Below are positions 37,325 to 47,685 of a stretch of 64,000 nucleotides of DNA, piece by piece; position 1 is the first letter of the stretch, and the number at the start of each line of letters is the position of its first letter. The notes beneath the pieces were generated by a model. That model did not search any database, was not told the origin of the DNA, and worked only from the letters and a program-made list of their open reading frames with translations. A program made the position numbers and the translations under genes. The stretch spans positions 1-64,000 of the forward strand of contig CAMAQF010000013.1 in assembly GCA_945860265.1 (NCBI GenBank). The letters run 5' to 3'. The DNA comes from Emticicia agri (GTDB taxonomy: Bacteria; Bacteroidota; Bacteroidia; Cytophagales; Spirosomataceae).

Positions 37325-38203
37325 CTATTCTAAAAACTTAGTTCTATACGCCAAAGGAGTTATTTTCTTTATAGCTTTAAATTGGCGATTGAAATTTGAA
37401 AGATTATTAAAACCACTTTCAAACGAAATCTCGGCGACACTCATTTTATCGACCATGAGTAATTTACAAGCGTGTTCGATGCGTATTTCTGCCAAAAACT
37501 GAGTAAAAGTTCGACGAGTACGTTTCTTAAAATATCTACTAAAGGCCGACTCGCTCATATTGGCCAAATCGGCTACATCTTTTAGCTGAATTTCTTCTTG
37601 GTACTTGAGCATCACATACTCAAAAACCTTGTTCATACGAGCCGAATCTACCTCATTTCTGAGTGAAATCGGGTTAGTTGTAAGGTCTTGTTTATCTTCA
37701 CTTTCGCACAAAATCGTCAGAATCGCAATCATTTCCAAAAGTCGTTCCATGCCCACTAAATTCGGCAAATTCTTAAACTTAGGTGTTACTTTTGCGACTG
37801 TTTTTTCGCCAAAACTCAGTCCCCTTTTTGAGCGTTCGAGGAGAGCCTTTATTGCTTGACTTTCGGGTAACTGAAGAAATTTTTCTCCTAAAAAATCTTC
37901 TAAAAAGTGTATAACCAAAGAGCGAGCTTTAAACTTAGTATCTTTATTATAAAAATCTTCATCGTTTCGATAATAATGCGGTAGGTATGACCCTATCATG
38001 CAAAGGTCACCTGCTTTAAAATCAGTAATGCTACTTCCAACAAAACGCTTGCCTGTACTTTCTAAAACTAAGACTATTTCATACTCCGGATGATAATGCC
38101 ACGGCGTAGAAAAATAGGGCGTTTCTTGCACAAACAGATTGAATGAAGAATCAGCAGGATTTGATATTTTGAGTAACTGAGGTTTCATTTTTTCAAGAAT
38201 CAT
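37325..38203 (-). CDS. AraC family transcriptional regulator with N-terminal cupin
   Basis: WHYHPEYEIVLVLES cupin and C-terminal DVADLANMSESAFSRYFKKRTRRTFTQFLAEIRIEHACKLL...ISFESGFNNLSNFNRQFK HTH. Confidence 0.93.
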   Translation of the reverse strand: MILEKMKPQLLKISNPADSSFNLFVQETPYFSTPWHYHPEYEIVLVLESTGKRFVGSSITDFKAGDLCMIGSYLPHYYRNDEDFYNKDTKFKARSLVIHFLEDFLGEKFLQLPESQAIKALLERSKRGLSFGEKTVAKVTPKFKNLPNLVGMERLLEMIAILTILCESEDKQDLTTNPISLRNEVDSARMNKVFEYVMLKYQEEIQLKDVADLANMSESAFSRYFKKRTRRTFTQFLAEIRIEHACKLLMVDKMSVAEISFESGFNNLSNFNRQFKAIKKITPLAYRTKFLE

Positions 38204-38496
38204 GTTTAGGTCTGTACGTATAGCTGATTTAACTATTTTCTCTTATAAAAATTATTAGAAACATTTTATTTGTGCGGCTAAATAATGAATATTTGACAGC
38301 TAATTTACGACATAAATGGTATAAAATGCATTCTTTGTGTGCTTATTTGTCAAAAAAATATTAGAAATGGGTTAAATTTTAGTGGTAGAAATTTTATTGT
38401 ATTTGTAATTTTGTAATTATTCTAATTAAATATTTACTTATTTTTAGTTAGATCATTTTTACCTTTATTTATTAACTAATCCTTTATTAATTGAGT

Positions 38497-41400
38497 ATGA
38501 AACAATTACTACAAAAGATGATGCTCAGCTTGGCTATTCTCATTAGCTGGCAATTTGCCGACGCCCAAGGCCGAGCAATATCAGGCAAGGTTTCCGATGC
38601 TGGTGGCAATTCGCTACCAGGTGTAAGCGTAACAGTTAAAGGTACATCACAGGGAGCAATCTCAGATGTAGCCGGAAAATTTTCTGTACAAGCGGCCAAC
38701 AATGCGACCTTGGTATTTAGCTATATTGGCTACAAAGCACAAGAAGTGAAAGTGGGAAATCAAAGCAACTATGATGTAACATTAGAAGAAGATGCTGCCG
38801 CTTTGAGTGAAGTTGTCGTTGTTGGTTACGGTACACAAAAGAAAAGCCAAATGACTGGTGCTATTTCTTCGATAAGTTCGAAAGAAATCTCTGAACTGCC
38901 AGTAACCAATGCACGACAAGCCCTACAAGGTCGTGCGGCAGGAGTAGAGGTATCGCAAGCGGGAAGTAAGCCAGGTGCTGGCCCACAGATTCGTATTCGT
39001 GGTCGTCGTTCATTTAATGCTTCAAACGACCCGTTATATGTAGTTGATGGTATTCCATTATCTGGTGGTATTGATGACATTAACCCAAATGACATTACTT
39101 CGATGGAAGTTTTGAAGGATGCTTCTTCTACAGCAATTTATGGCTCTAGAGGTGCTAACGGAGTTGTAATCATTACAACAAAGAGAGGAAAAGCAGGAAA
39201 AACGCAAATTTCTTGGGACTCTTATGTAGGTTCAAATAACAAATTAAATACAGTAGGTGTAATGAACGGCGAGCAATTTGCCGAATACAAAAGAGAGTCT
39301 CGCAGAGCAGTTGGTCAATATCCATTAGGTACTATTACTACTGATGCTGATGCAAAAATCTTTGAAGCAGTAGAATTAGAAAGTATCAAACTCGGTAGAA
39401 GTACTGATTACGTGGAAGCAATGCTACAAGGTGGGGCAATTCAAAGTCATCAATTAGGTGTTTCAGGTGGTTCAGAAAAGACTACTTTCAATATTTCAGG
39501 AAACTTCTTCAAAGATATTGGTGTAGTGAGAAAACAAGATTTTACCCGTGGAACTTTCCGAGTAAATCTTGACCATAAGATAAACAATAAATTAAGAGTT
39601 GGTATTTCGTCATTAGCAGTATTGAGTAAGAGAAACGGAGAGTTTTACAACCCAATTGGTGGTGCTATGGCTGAAAACCCACTTGGCAAACCCTACGACG
39701 ACCAAGGTAACTTGATTTTCTTGCCAACATTAGATGGTTTACGTACCAATCCATTGGCCGAAATAGTGTCTGGTGCTCAAGTAGATGAAACTAAACGCTA
39801 CAGAATTTTCAATAGCGTTTATGGTGAGTGGGATATTATTGAAGGATTAAAATACCGTGTGAATTTCGGTCCAGATTTTACAGTTGCCCGCAATGGACGT
39901 TTTACAGGGTCACAAACTAATGAACGTAGAGGCGGTGCTTCAACAGGTAGCATAAACGAACAGTTTCTATTAAATTATACTTTGGAAAATATTGTTTCGT
40001 ATAACAAAAAATTTAACCAAGTTCACAATTTTGGCGTAACTGCCCTACAATCTATTCAAAGGGATAGAGACGATAGGTCGAATATAAGCGTTTTGGGTAT
40101 TCCTGCCGAATCTCAATCGTACTATAATTTAGGAGCTGCCAGCCAAATTACAGGGGCAGGTACTAACTTGATTCAATGGACATTGCTTTCTTATATGGGT
40201 CGTATTAACTATGATTATAAAGAAAAATATTTATTGACTGCGACTTTGCGTGCCGATGGATCTTCTCGTTTTGGAACAAATACCAAATATGGTTATTTCC
40301 CTTCGATAGCTTTAGGTTGGAATATTTCTGATGAATCATTTTTAAAGAATGTTAAATTTATCGACCAATTAAAACTTCGTTTGAGTTATGGAGCAGTTGG
40401 TAATCAAGGAATTAACCCATATCAAACGCAGGCTCTATTGGGGCGTACATCTTATGCTTGGGATAATACCGCTGCATTCGGATATCGTCCAGGTACTATC
40501 GGGAATCCTGATTTGAAATGGGAAACATCAACTACTCAAAATATAGGTTTAGACTTTAGTTTCTTTGCAGGTAGGTTATCGGGTAGTGCTGAATACTATG
40601 TTACCAATACAACCGATCTCTTAGCTCCTCAGCCGCTTCCAACTTCAATTGGTTTTGGTGGTTTTACAACAAATATTGGTCAAACTCGCAACAAAGGTCT
40701 TGAATTGACTATTGGAAGTGTGAATGTTGATAAAGGCGGTTTTAAGTGGACTACCGATTTAATCTTCAATCGTAACCGTGAAGCAATTATTGAATTGGCA
40801 AATGGTAAGGTTGATGACATTGCAGCGGGTCGTTTTATTGGTCAACCACTCACAGTTTTCTTTGATTTAAAGAAAATAGGTATCTGGCAAACTAATGAAG
40901 CTGATTTAGCTACAAAGTTTGGTGATAAAGTTGGTCAAGTTAAAATTGAAGATGCAAATGGTGATGGAAGAATCAATGCTGATGACCGTCAAATATTGGG
41001 TTCGGCAGTTCCTGATTTTACGCTTGGGCTTACCAACCGAATTACTTACAAAGGCTTCGATTTATCAGTGTTTGTATTCGGTAGATTTGGTCAGTTTATT
41101 AGAAGTACATTCCATACAAGTCAAAATGCCTTAGCTGGACGTTACAATAACTTGAATATTAATTATTGGACACCAAGCAACCCAACAAATGAGTTTCCTC
41201 AGCCAGTTGTAACGCAAGAATTTCCAAAATATAATAGTTCATTACAGTATTTTGATGGATCTTTCATAAAGATACGTAATATTAATATTGGCTATAACGT
41301 CCCTTCTAATTTTGCTTCAAAATTAAAGATGGATGGTTTAAGAATCTTTGCAAGTATCCAACAGCCATTTATTTTTTCACAATACATTACCAAGTACAAA

Positions 41401-41517
41401 GGTATGGACCCAGAAACTTTTGTTGATGGTGAACAAGGCGTAGGTGGTGGAGATATTAATTCAAATATTTCTCCTGCAATTCGAACGGTCACGATTGGTT
41501 TGAACGTGAAGTTTTAA
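38497..41517 (+). CDS. SusC/RagA family TonB-linked outer membrane protein
   Basis: GKVSDAGGNSLPGVSVTVKGTSQG, SALSEVVVVGYGTQKKSQMTGAIS, DITSMEVLKDASSTAIYGSRGANGVVIITTKRG; start ATG 38497. Confidence 0.96.
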   Translation: MKQLLQKMMLSLAILISWQFADAQGRAISGKVSDAGGNSLPGVSVTVKGTSQGAISDVAGKFSVQAANNATLVFSYIGYKAQEVKVGNQSNYDVTLEEDAAALSEVVVVGYGTQKKSQMTGAISSISSKEISELPVTNARQALQGRAAGVEVSQAGSKPGAGPQIRIRGRRSFNASNDPLYVVDGIPLSGGIDDINPNDITSMEVLKDASSTAIYGSRGANGVVIITTKRGKAGKTQISWDSYVGSNNKLNTVGVMNGEQFAEYKRESRRAVGQYPLGTITTDADAKIFEAVELESIKLGRSTDYVEAMLQGGAIQSHQLGVSGGSEKTTFNISGNFFKDIGVVRKQDFTRGTFRVNLDHKINNKLRVGISSLAVLSKRNGEFYNPIGGAMAENPLGKPYDDQGNLIFLPTLDGLRTNPLAEIVSGAQVDETKRYRIFNSVYGEWDIIEGLKYRVNFGPDFTVARNGRFTGSQTNERRGGASTGSINEQFLLNYTLENIVSYNKKFNQVHNFGVTALQSIQRDRDDRSNISVLGIPAESQSYYNLGAASQITGAGTNLIQWTLLSYMGRINYDYKEKYLLTATLRADGSSRFGTNTKYGYFPSIALGWNISDESFLKNVKFIDQLKLRLSYGAVGNQGINPYQTQALLGRTSYAWDNTAAFGYRPGTIGNPDLKWETSTTQNIGLDFSFFAGRLSGSAEYYVTNTTDLLAPQPLPTSIGFGGFTTNIGQTRNKGLELTIGSVNVDKGGFKWTTDLIFNRNREAIIELANGKVDDIAAGRFIGQPLTVFFDLKKIGIWQTNEADLATKFGDKVGQVKIEDANGDGRINADDRQILGSAVPDFTLGLTNRITYKGFDLSVFVFGRFGQFIRSTFHTSQNALAGRYNNLNINYWTPSNPTNEFPQPVVTQEFPKYNSSLQYFDGSFIKIRNINIGYNVPSNFASKLKMDGLRIFASIQQPFIFSQYITKYKGMDPETFVDGEQGVGGGDINSNISPAIRTVTIGLNVKF

Positions 41518-41560
41518 TGATTCCATTGACCTATTTTTAACAAAAAAATAAAATAAAATA

Positions 41561-43222
41561 ATGAAAAATATATTTTTAAAATATACAAAAATTGGATTAT
41601 TGAGTATTGCTCTTGTGAGTACTCAGTCTTGTCAAGATGTATTAAATGAGGAAGTAATTTCACAAATTCCTAATGATTATATCAATACGGCCAAAGGTCT
41701 TGATGATGCAGTAAATGCTGCTTATTCATCTTTACGTTCATGGTATGGCACAGAAAGAGGAAACAACCTCACAATTTTTGGAACAGATACCTACACTAAC
41801 GGTGCAGATGGTAGTTGGAAATTTATGAACACCTATACCAATGATTTTGATACCAGAAATGGACATGTTCAGGAACTTTGGGATGAATTTTATAGAGGTA
41901 TCAATAATTGTAATGCCATTATTGAGCGTTCGGCCAATGTTACAGGATTAGCTGATATTGTTAAAAAGCAAAGAATTGCCGAAGCAAAATTTATTAGAGC
42001 TCATAATTATTTTTTATTAACTCAATTATTTGGGGGAGTAGATTTAAGATTGACCGAAACAGTAGCTCCAACAAAAGACGTGAAACGCTCTACTGTTGCA
42101 GCTCAATATGCAGCAATTATCAAAGACTTAACTGAAGCTATACCTGACTTGGAAGCAAAATCAAAATCAACTCAGTATGGCCGTGCAACTCGCCCTGCGG
42201 CAGAACATCTGTTGGGTAAAGTATATCTAACAAAAGGAACATCAGAGGCAAAAGCAGGAGATGATTTCTCAAAGGCCGTTCCACTTTTCCAAAGTGTGAT
42301 TAATAATTATGGTCTCAAATTATTACCTGATTTTGCGGCTGTGCATCGTTTAGGAAATGAGATAAACGACGAAATCATAATGTCGGTTCAGTACACAAGA
42401 GACCCACTTACTAATGCTGGGGGCAATAATGCTCACGTATTTTTCTTAATGGAATACGATACTCAGGCAGGAATGTTACGAGATACCGAAAATGGTCGCC
42501 CATTTAAAAGATATCGTCCTACTGTTTACACTTATGAGGTTGTTTTTAAAGACCGAGAAAACGACAGCAGATACAAAAATACATTCAATGATACCTTCCT
42601 TTCAAACAATCCAGGTACATATAATACTTTTTTCGATAATTCTAAACCAAAAGTAACCTATGCTCGTGGTGATACTAGTATGTTTTTACCAGGTTTTGAA
42701 ATGACAGTAGCTGAAAGAGCAAAAAGGAAATACCAGGTTTTAGTACCAAGCAGATATGACGAACGTCTTTTCTTGGGTTTAAAAAAACAAATGGACCCTG
42801 CTAGAATTGACCGTACACAATTTGAAGGAGGAAGGGATTATTTCATGATGCGTTTAGCTGAAACCTATCTATTATTAGCCGAAGCTCAAATACTAACTGG
42901 TAACAAATCAGAAGCCGCAAAAAATATAAACATCGTAAGAACTAGAGCTGCTTTTGCAGGAAAAACTGCTCAGATGCAGATAACAGAGGCTCAAGCAACT
43001 ATGGATTTTATATACGAAGAACGTGAGCGTGAGCTTATTGGCGAGCAATTTCGTTGGTTAGATTTGAAGCGTTGGGGGAATTTAATTGAGCGAGTAAAGA
43101 AATATAACCCACAGGCAGCAGGAAACATCAAAGACTTCCATGTTTTGCGTCCGATTCCGCAGATACAGATTGATAGAGCAGTTGATGGAAAAACAAATTT
43201 TCCTCAAAACCCAGGATATTAA
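41561..43222 (+). CDS. RagB/SusD family nutrient uptake outer membrane protein
   Basis: STQSCQDVLNEE lipobox; MRLAETYLLLAEAQILTGNKSEAAKNINIVRTRAAF...ERERELIGEQFRWLDLKRWG...NFPQNPGY. Confidence 0.95.
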   Translation: MKNIFLKYTKIGLLSIALVSTQSCQDVLNEEVISQIPNDYINTAKGLDDAVNAAYSSLRSWYGTERGNNLTIFGTDTYTNGADGSWKFMNTYTNDFDTRNGHVQELWDEFYRGINNCNAIIERSANVTGLADIVKKQRIAEAKFIRAHNYFLLTQLFGGVDLRLTETVAPTKDVKRSTVAAQYAAIIKDLTEAIPDLEAKSKSTQYGRATRPAAEHLLGKVYLTKGTSEAKAGDDFSKAVPLFQSVINNYGLKLLPDFAAVHRLGNEINDEIIMSVQYTRDPLTNAGGNNAHVFFLMEYDTQAGMLRDTENGRPFKRYRPTVYTYEVVFKDRENDSRYKNTFNDTFLSNNPGTYNTFFDNSKPKVTYARGDTSMFLPGFEMTVAERAKRKYQVLVPSRYDERLFLGLKKQMDPARIDRTQFEGGRDYFMMRLAETYLLLAEAQILTGNKSEAAKNINIVRTRAAFAGKTAQMQITEAQATMDFIYEERERELIGEQFRWLDLKRWGNLIERVKKYNPQAAGNIKDFHVLRPIPQIQIDRAVDGKTNFPQNPGY

Positions 43223-43302
43223 TATTTAGTAGATTTGTTTCATCATAGTTGCAGGAGAGACTCTTCCACTTCGAGGAGTCCTCTTTTTTGAAACAAAAAA
43301 AT

Positions 43303-43348
43303 AAACGTGCCACAATCTCTTGTACCAATAATGAGTTGTGGCACGTTT
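43303..43348. repeat. hairpin element, copy 1 of a covarying pair
   Basis: AAACGTGCCACAA ... TTGTGGCACGTTT, 13-bp arms. Confidence 0.75.
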
Positions 43349-43406
43349 GTATAAAAGCAGTTTCTAAAGTTCGTTCTTTATTCTATTAACCTTAACTATT
43401 TGTGCA

Positions 43407-43991
43407 ATGTTAAACAAAATACTCTTAATGCTACTTCTATCAGTCTCGGTTTTTGCTCAAAAACCAAAAATGAAGAAGATTTTTAATGGCAAAGACCTGA
43501 AAGGTTGGATTATTCCCGACGATAAAAATTGCTGGACAGTTGAAGATGGTTTATTAAAAGTAAAAAGTGAACCCACTAAAAAAGGTTCTATACTTTGGAC
43601 TGAGAAAAACTATAAAAACTTTATTATTCAAGTTGATTTCAAAATGGGCGATGGTCGAGTAGATTCTGGTATTTTCTTGAAATCAGAATTAAATCAAATA
43701 CAAATTGGCATTTCTGGCTCATTAAAACGGGATATGACAGCTTCACCTTATGTCATCGGGAAAATGTATCCGAAAGAAGCAACTAAAGTAAAAGATATTT
43801 TGAAAACACAAGATTGGAACACTATGAAAGTGAAAGTAGTAGGTAAAAGTTATCAGGTGTGGCTAAATGGAATCGAAGTGATGGACTACACCACCGAAAG
43901 TATCCCTGAAAGTGGGCCGATTGGTTTGCAGTTGCACCCAGGCAACGAAATGTCAATCTATTACAAAAACTTGTCCATTGCGAAACTTTAA
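43407..43991 (+). CDS. DUF1080 domain protein (3-keto-disaccharide hydrolase family)
   Basis: FNGKDLKGWIIPDDKNCWTVEDGLLKVKSEP...SGPIGLQLHPGNEMSIYYKNLSI. Confidence 0.9.
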   Translation: MLNKILLMLLLSVSVFAQKPKMKKIFNGKDLKGWIIPDDKNCWTVEDGLLKVKSEPTKKGSILWTEKNYKNFIIQVDFKMGDGRVDSGIFLKSELNQIQIGISGSLKRDMTASPYVIGKMYPKEATKVKDILKTQDWNTMKVKVVGKSYQVWLNGIEVMDYTTESIPESGPIGLQLHPGNEMSIYYKNLSIAKL

Positions 43992-44034
43992 TTATTTTTG
44001 ACTTTTACTTTTAAACTTGTCAACCCTCAATACT

Positions 44035-44919
44035 ATGAACAGAAGAGATTTTATCACACAAGCATCCATCCTTACGGCATCTTCAATGTTTTCGCTGGAA
44101 GCACTTGCCGCCAAAAGCAAACACAAAATCGCCTATTCGGCAATCACTTGGAATGGTAATGATTTAATAGCCATCGGTGATATTGCCGCTTTAGGCTTCA
44201 AAGGAATCCAACTAAGAGCCAATACCTACACTCCATTTAAAGATAAACCACAAGATTTGAAAGACACCATTACAAAAAATGGTTTACAACTTGCTATGTT
44301 TTCGAGTGGAAATGTGAGTATTCAAGATGATATTTCAAAAGACATCGAAACTCATCTTAATCACGCAAAATTCATTAAAGCTTTGGGAGGAAAATCTTTG
44401 CAGATAACCAATAATTCTCGTCCAAAAGACCGCCTTCCAACAACCGAAGAACTAAAAAAATACGCCAAAAATATGAGTGAAGTGGCTAAAGTTGTACAGG
44501 GCGAAACAGGAATACAACCTGCTTACCACAACCACATGAATCAACTTGGCGAAACGCCCGAAGAAGTAGATATTATCTTCAACGAGATGAATCATAAGTA
44601 TATCTTGGCATTGTTGGATGTGGCTCATTATACGCAAGGCGGAGGAAATGCGGCAGAAGCTGTGTTGAAATATAAAGACATTTTATACGCAACACACATA
44701 AAAGATACGAAAGTAACTGACTCAAAATCTGGTTATCAGTTTGTGGAACTAGGGCAAGGACGAGTAGATTTTCCTGCAATTTTCGCCAATTTAGATAAAA
44801 TTAAATTTAAAGGCTGGAATATCATTGAACTTGACTCTATACCAGTAAAAGGCCGCACTGCTCTTGAATGCGGCCAAACGAGCAAAAAATATTTGGAGTC
44901 TATTAAAGTAAGCTTCTAA
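44035..44919 (+). CDS. sugar phosphate isomerase/epimerase-like TIM barrel protein
   Basis: MNRRDFITQASILTASSMFSLEALA leader; ALLDVAHYTQGGGNAAEAVLKYKDILYATHIKDTK xylose isomerase-like barrel. Confidence 0.88.
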   Translation: MNRRDFITQASILTASSMFSLEALAAKSKHKIAYSAITWNGNDLIAIGDIAALGFKGIQLRANTYTPFKDKPQDLKDTITKNGLQLAMFSSGNVSIQDDISKDIETHLNHAKFIKALGGKSLQITNNSRPKDRLPTTEELKKYAKNMSEVAKVVQGETGIQPAYHNHMNQLGETPEEVDIIFNEMNHKYILALLDVAHYTQGGGNAAEAVLKYKDILYATHIKDTKVTDSKSGYQFVELGQGRVDFPAIFANLDKIKFKGWNIIELDSIPVKGRTALECGQTSKKYLESIKVSF

Positions 44920-44950
44920 GTTATTGTGGGGCGAACAACTTTGTTCGCCT

Positions 44951-46021
44951 TTATTTTTTCCCTCTTAAATACTGATTCGGTAATTCAATATCAAAACCCA
45001 ATTCTTGGGCAGCATTTTGTGGAAAGTATGGATTACGTAGAAATTCTCTTGCCAAAAACACCAAGTCGGCTTTGCCCGAACGTATAATTTCATTGGCTTG
45101 CTCGGCCGAAGTTATTAAACCAACTGCTCCTGTTTTTATGCCAACTTTCGCTTTTATTTCCTCGGCAAAAGGTACTTGATAGTTTGGTGCAATTGGAATT
45201 TCTTTCGGTGCAACAAATCCACCCGAAGAACAATCAATCAAATCCACTCCAATTTCCTTTAAAAGAGCTGAAAGTCGAACCGAATCTTCAATTTTCCAAC
45301 CATCTGTACGCCAATCGCTTGCCGAAATTCTTACAAACAACGGTGTTTCGGCAGGAACAACTTCTTTCACGGCTTCAATTACCATCATCAATGCTCTCGA
45401 ACGATTTTCAAAACTTCCTCCAAATTCATCAGTGCGTTTGTTGGCTACCGGCGAGAGAAATTCATTTAACAAATAACCATGTGCTGCATGAATTTCGATA
45501 ACTTTAAACCCTGCTTCAATCGCACGTTTGGCGGCTAGTTTGAAATCATCGATGATTTGTTCAATATCAGTTTTTGTTAGTTCTTTTGAGTAAGTTTTTT
45601 GGTCGGATAATAAAGTAGCACTTGGCGAAACTGGTTGCCAACCACCTTCTTCAGTCGAAATGTAATTACCGCCCAACCACGGTTCAGCCGAACTTGCCTT
45701 ATAACCCGCATGAGCCAACTGCACACCTGCAACCGAACCGTGCTGATGAATAAAATCTGTAATTCGGCGAATTGGAGCAATGTGTTCATCTTTCCATAAA
45801 CCCAAATCTCCTGCCGAAATCCTGCCTTCGGGAGAAACCGACATTGCTTCCGTAATAATCAACCCTGCACCGCCAACGGCTCGGCTACCCAAATGCACAA
45901 AATGCCAGTCATCTACAAATCCATCGGTAGCCGAATATTGGCACATCGGCGACACCACGATTCTGTTTTTTAGGGTAATTCCCTTTATTTGAAGCGGAGA
46001 AAAAAGATTTATTTCTGCCAT
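44951..46021 (-). CDS. NADH:flavin oxidoreductase (old yellow enzyme family, YqjM-like)
   Basis: LFSPLQIKGITLKNRIVVSPMCQYSATDGFVDDWHFVHLGSRAVGGAGLIITEA...FKVIEIHAAHGYLLNEFLSPVANKRTDEFGGS. Confidence 0.95.
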   Translation of the reverse strand: MAEINLFSPLQIKGITLKNRIVVSPMCQYSATDGFVDDWHFVHLGSRAVGGAGLIITEAMSVSPEGRISAGDLGLWKDEHIAPIRRITDFIHQHGSVAGVQLAHAGYKASSAEPWLGGNYISTEEGGWQPVSPSATLLSDQKTYSKELTKTDIEQIIDDFKLAAKRAIEAGFKVIEIHAAHGYLLNEFLSPVANKRTDEFGGSFENRSRALMMVIEAVKEVVPAETPLFVRISASDWRTDGWKIEDSVRLSALLKEIGVDLIDCSSGGFVAPKEIPIAPNYQVPFAEEIKAKVGIKTGAVGLITSAEQANEIIRSGKADLVFLAREFLRNPYFPQNAAQELGFDIELPNQYLRGKK

Positions 46022-46251
46022 AAATTGTTTCTTGATTTAATGAAGCTAATACATAGAAAATCGTTTTTTCCGTAGATTAGTTTCTTTGTTATTTATATAA
46101 TAAAAGCAAATACCTAATTCTTGACCCTAAACACTAAAATTAGGTCAATTAAATATCAAAATCTTAATACTTTTGGTTAAATACATATTAGATTGGTATT
46201 CCTTTAATCACTAATTTTGATTCATTATTCAACTCATTATTACTGCCTAAA

Positions 46252-47652
46252 ATGAAACAAAAGAAAGCTTCTATTCTTATTTACTCTATCATTATATCAT
46301 TCACTCATTCATCATTAGTTTTTGCTCAGAATCGGACCAACGCTCAGTGGACAAACCTATTTAATGGTAAAGATTTAAAGGGCTGGACTCAACGTGGAGG
46401 TAAAGCTATTTATAAAGTAGAAAATGGCGAAATAGTAGGAACAACCGTAAAGGAAACGCCAAATTCATTTTTATGCACTGAAAAAGATTACGGCGATTTT
46501 ATCCTCGAACTCGACCTCAAACTTGATAACGAAATGAACGGTGGCGTACAATTTCGTAGTCTTTCAAAACCTGACTATAAAGATGGTCGCGTGCATGGCT
46601 ACCAAATGGAGGTTGACCCTTCGGCACGTGCTTGGTCGGGTGCCATTTATGATGAAGGTCGCCGTGATTGGCTCTATATTCCAAACAATAATCCAGAAGG
46701 CAAAAAGGCATTCAAGCCAGTTGGTCAATGGAATAAATATCGCATCGAGGCAATCGGAAATACCTTGCGTACTTTTATAAATGGTGTGCCAACTGCTCAT
46801 GTAATTGATGACATGACCGCACAAGGTTTCATTGCTTTGCAAGTACACTCAATATACGGCCCGATGAAGGAAGGGATGAAAATTCGTTGGAAAAACATCA
46901 AAATCCAAACTGAGAATCTTAAACCAAGTCCAACAGATAATTGTCCAGTTGTAAACTTGATTTTGAATAATCTTTCAGAACAAGAAAAAGCACAAGGTTT
47001 CAAAATGCTTTTCAATGGTAAAGACTTCACAGGTTGGAGAGCCGTTCACGGAACAGAAATGCCAAAACAACACTGGGCGGTAGTTGATGGCACAATCAAT
47101 GTTAGCCCTTCGGATGGCTCAGAAACTGGCAATGATATTGTTACTAATGAGCAATTTGGTGCATTTGAGTTGGTTTTTGAATTTAAACTCAGTGAAGGTG
47201 CAAACTCAGGCTTAAAATATTTCGTAAATGAAGCTTTTGATTCAAATGGAAAATCAGGTATTGGACTTGAATATCAAGTACTTGATGATGTAAAACACCC
47301 CGATGCAAAAATGGGAGCAGTTGGTAATCGTACATTGGCGAGTTTATACGATTTAATTCCTTCTTATAAAATCGATAAAGACTTTAAAATGGATGCTCGT
47401 TTTATTAAAAAAATCGGAGAATGGAATCAAAGTCGTGTGATTGTATATCCAAATAATATTGTTCAACATTGGTTAAATGGTTTTAAAGTTTTGGAGTATG
47501 AGCGAAATAGTAATATTTTCAATGTTTTAGTGGCTCGTAGCAAATACAAAGATTACAAGGGCTTTGGAGCAGGGGATAAAGGAAATATCTTACTTCAAGA
47601 CCACGGAAATAATGTTTCTTTCAAGAATATCAAAATCAGAGAATTGAAGTAA
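46252..47652 (+). CDS. two-domain DUF1080 protein (3-keto-disaccharide hydrolase family)
   Basis: Two copies of the motif: LFNGKDLKGWTQRGGKAIYKVENGEIVG and LFNGKDFTGWRAVHGTEMPKQHWAVVDGTINV. Confidence 0.92.
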   Translation: MKQKKASILIYSIIISFTHSSLVFAQNRTNAQWTNLFNGKDLKGWTQRGGKAIYKVENGEIVGTTVKETPNSFLCTEKDYGDFILELDLKLDNEMNGGVQFRSLSKPDYKDGRVHGYQMEVDPSARAWSGAIYDEGRRDWLYIPNNNPEGKKAFKPVGQWNKYRIEAIGNTLRTFINGVPTAHVIDDMTAQGFIALQVHSIYGPMKEGMKIRWKNIKIQTENLKPSPTDNCPVVNLILNNLSEQEKAQGFKMLFNGKDFTGWRAVHGTEMPKQHWAVVDGTINVSPSDGSETGNDIVTNEQFGAFELVFEFKLSEGANSGLKYFVNEAFDSNGKSGIGLEYQVLDDVKHPDAKMGAVGNRTLASLYDLIPSYKIDKDFKMDARFIKKIGEWNQSRVIVYPNNIVQHWLNGFKVLEYERNSNIFNVLVARSKYKDYKGFGAGDKGNILLQDHGNNVSFKNIKIRELK

Positions 47653-47685
47653 ACTGTCTTTTCAACGCCATCTATTTAACTAATC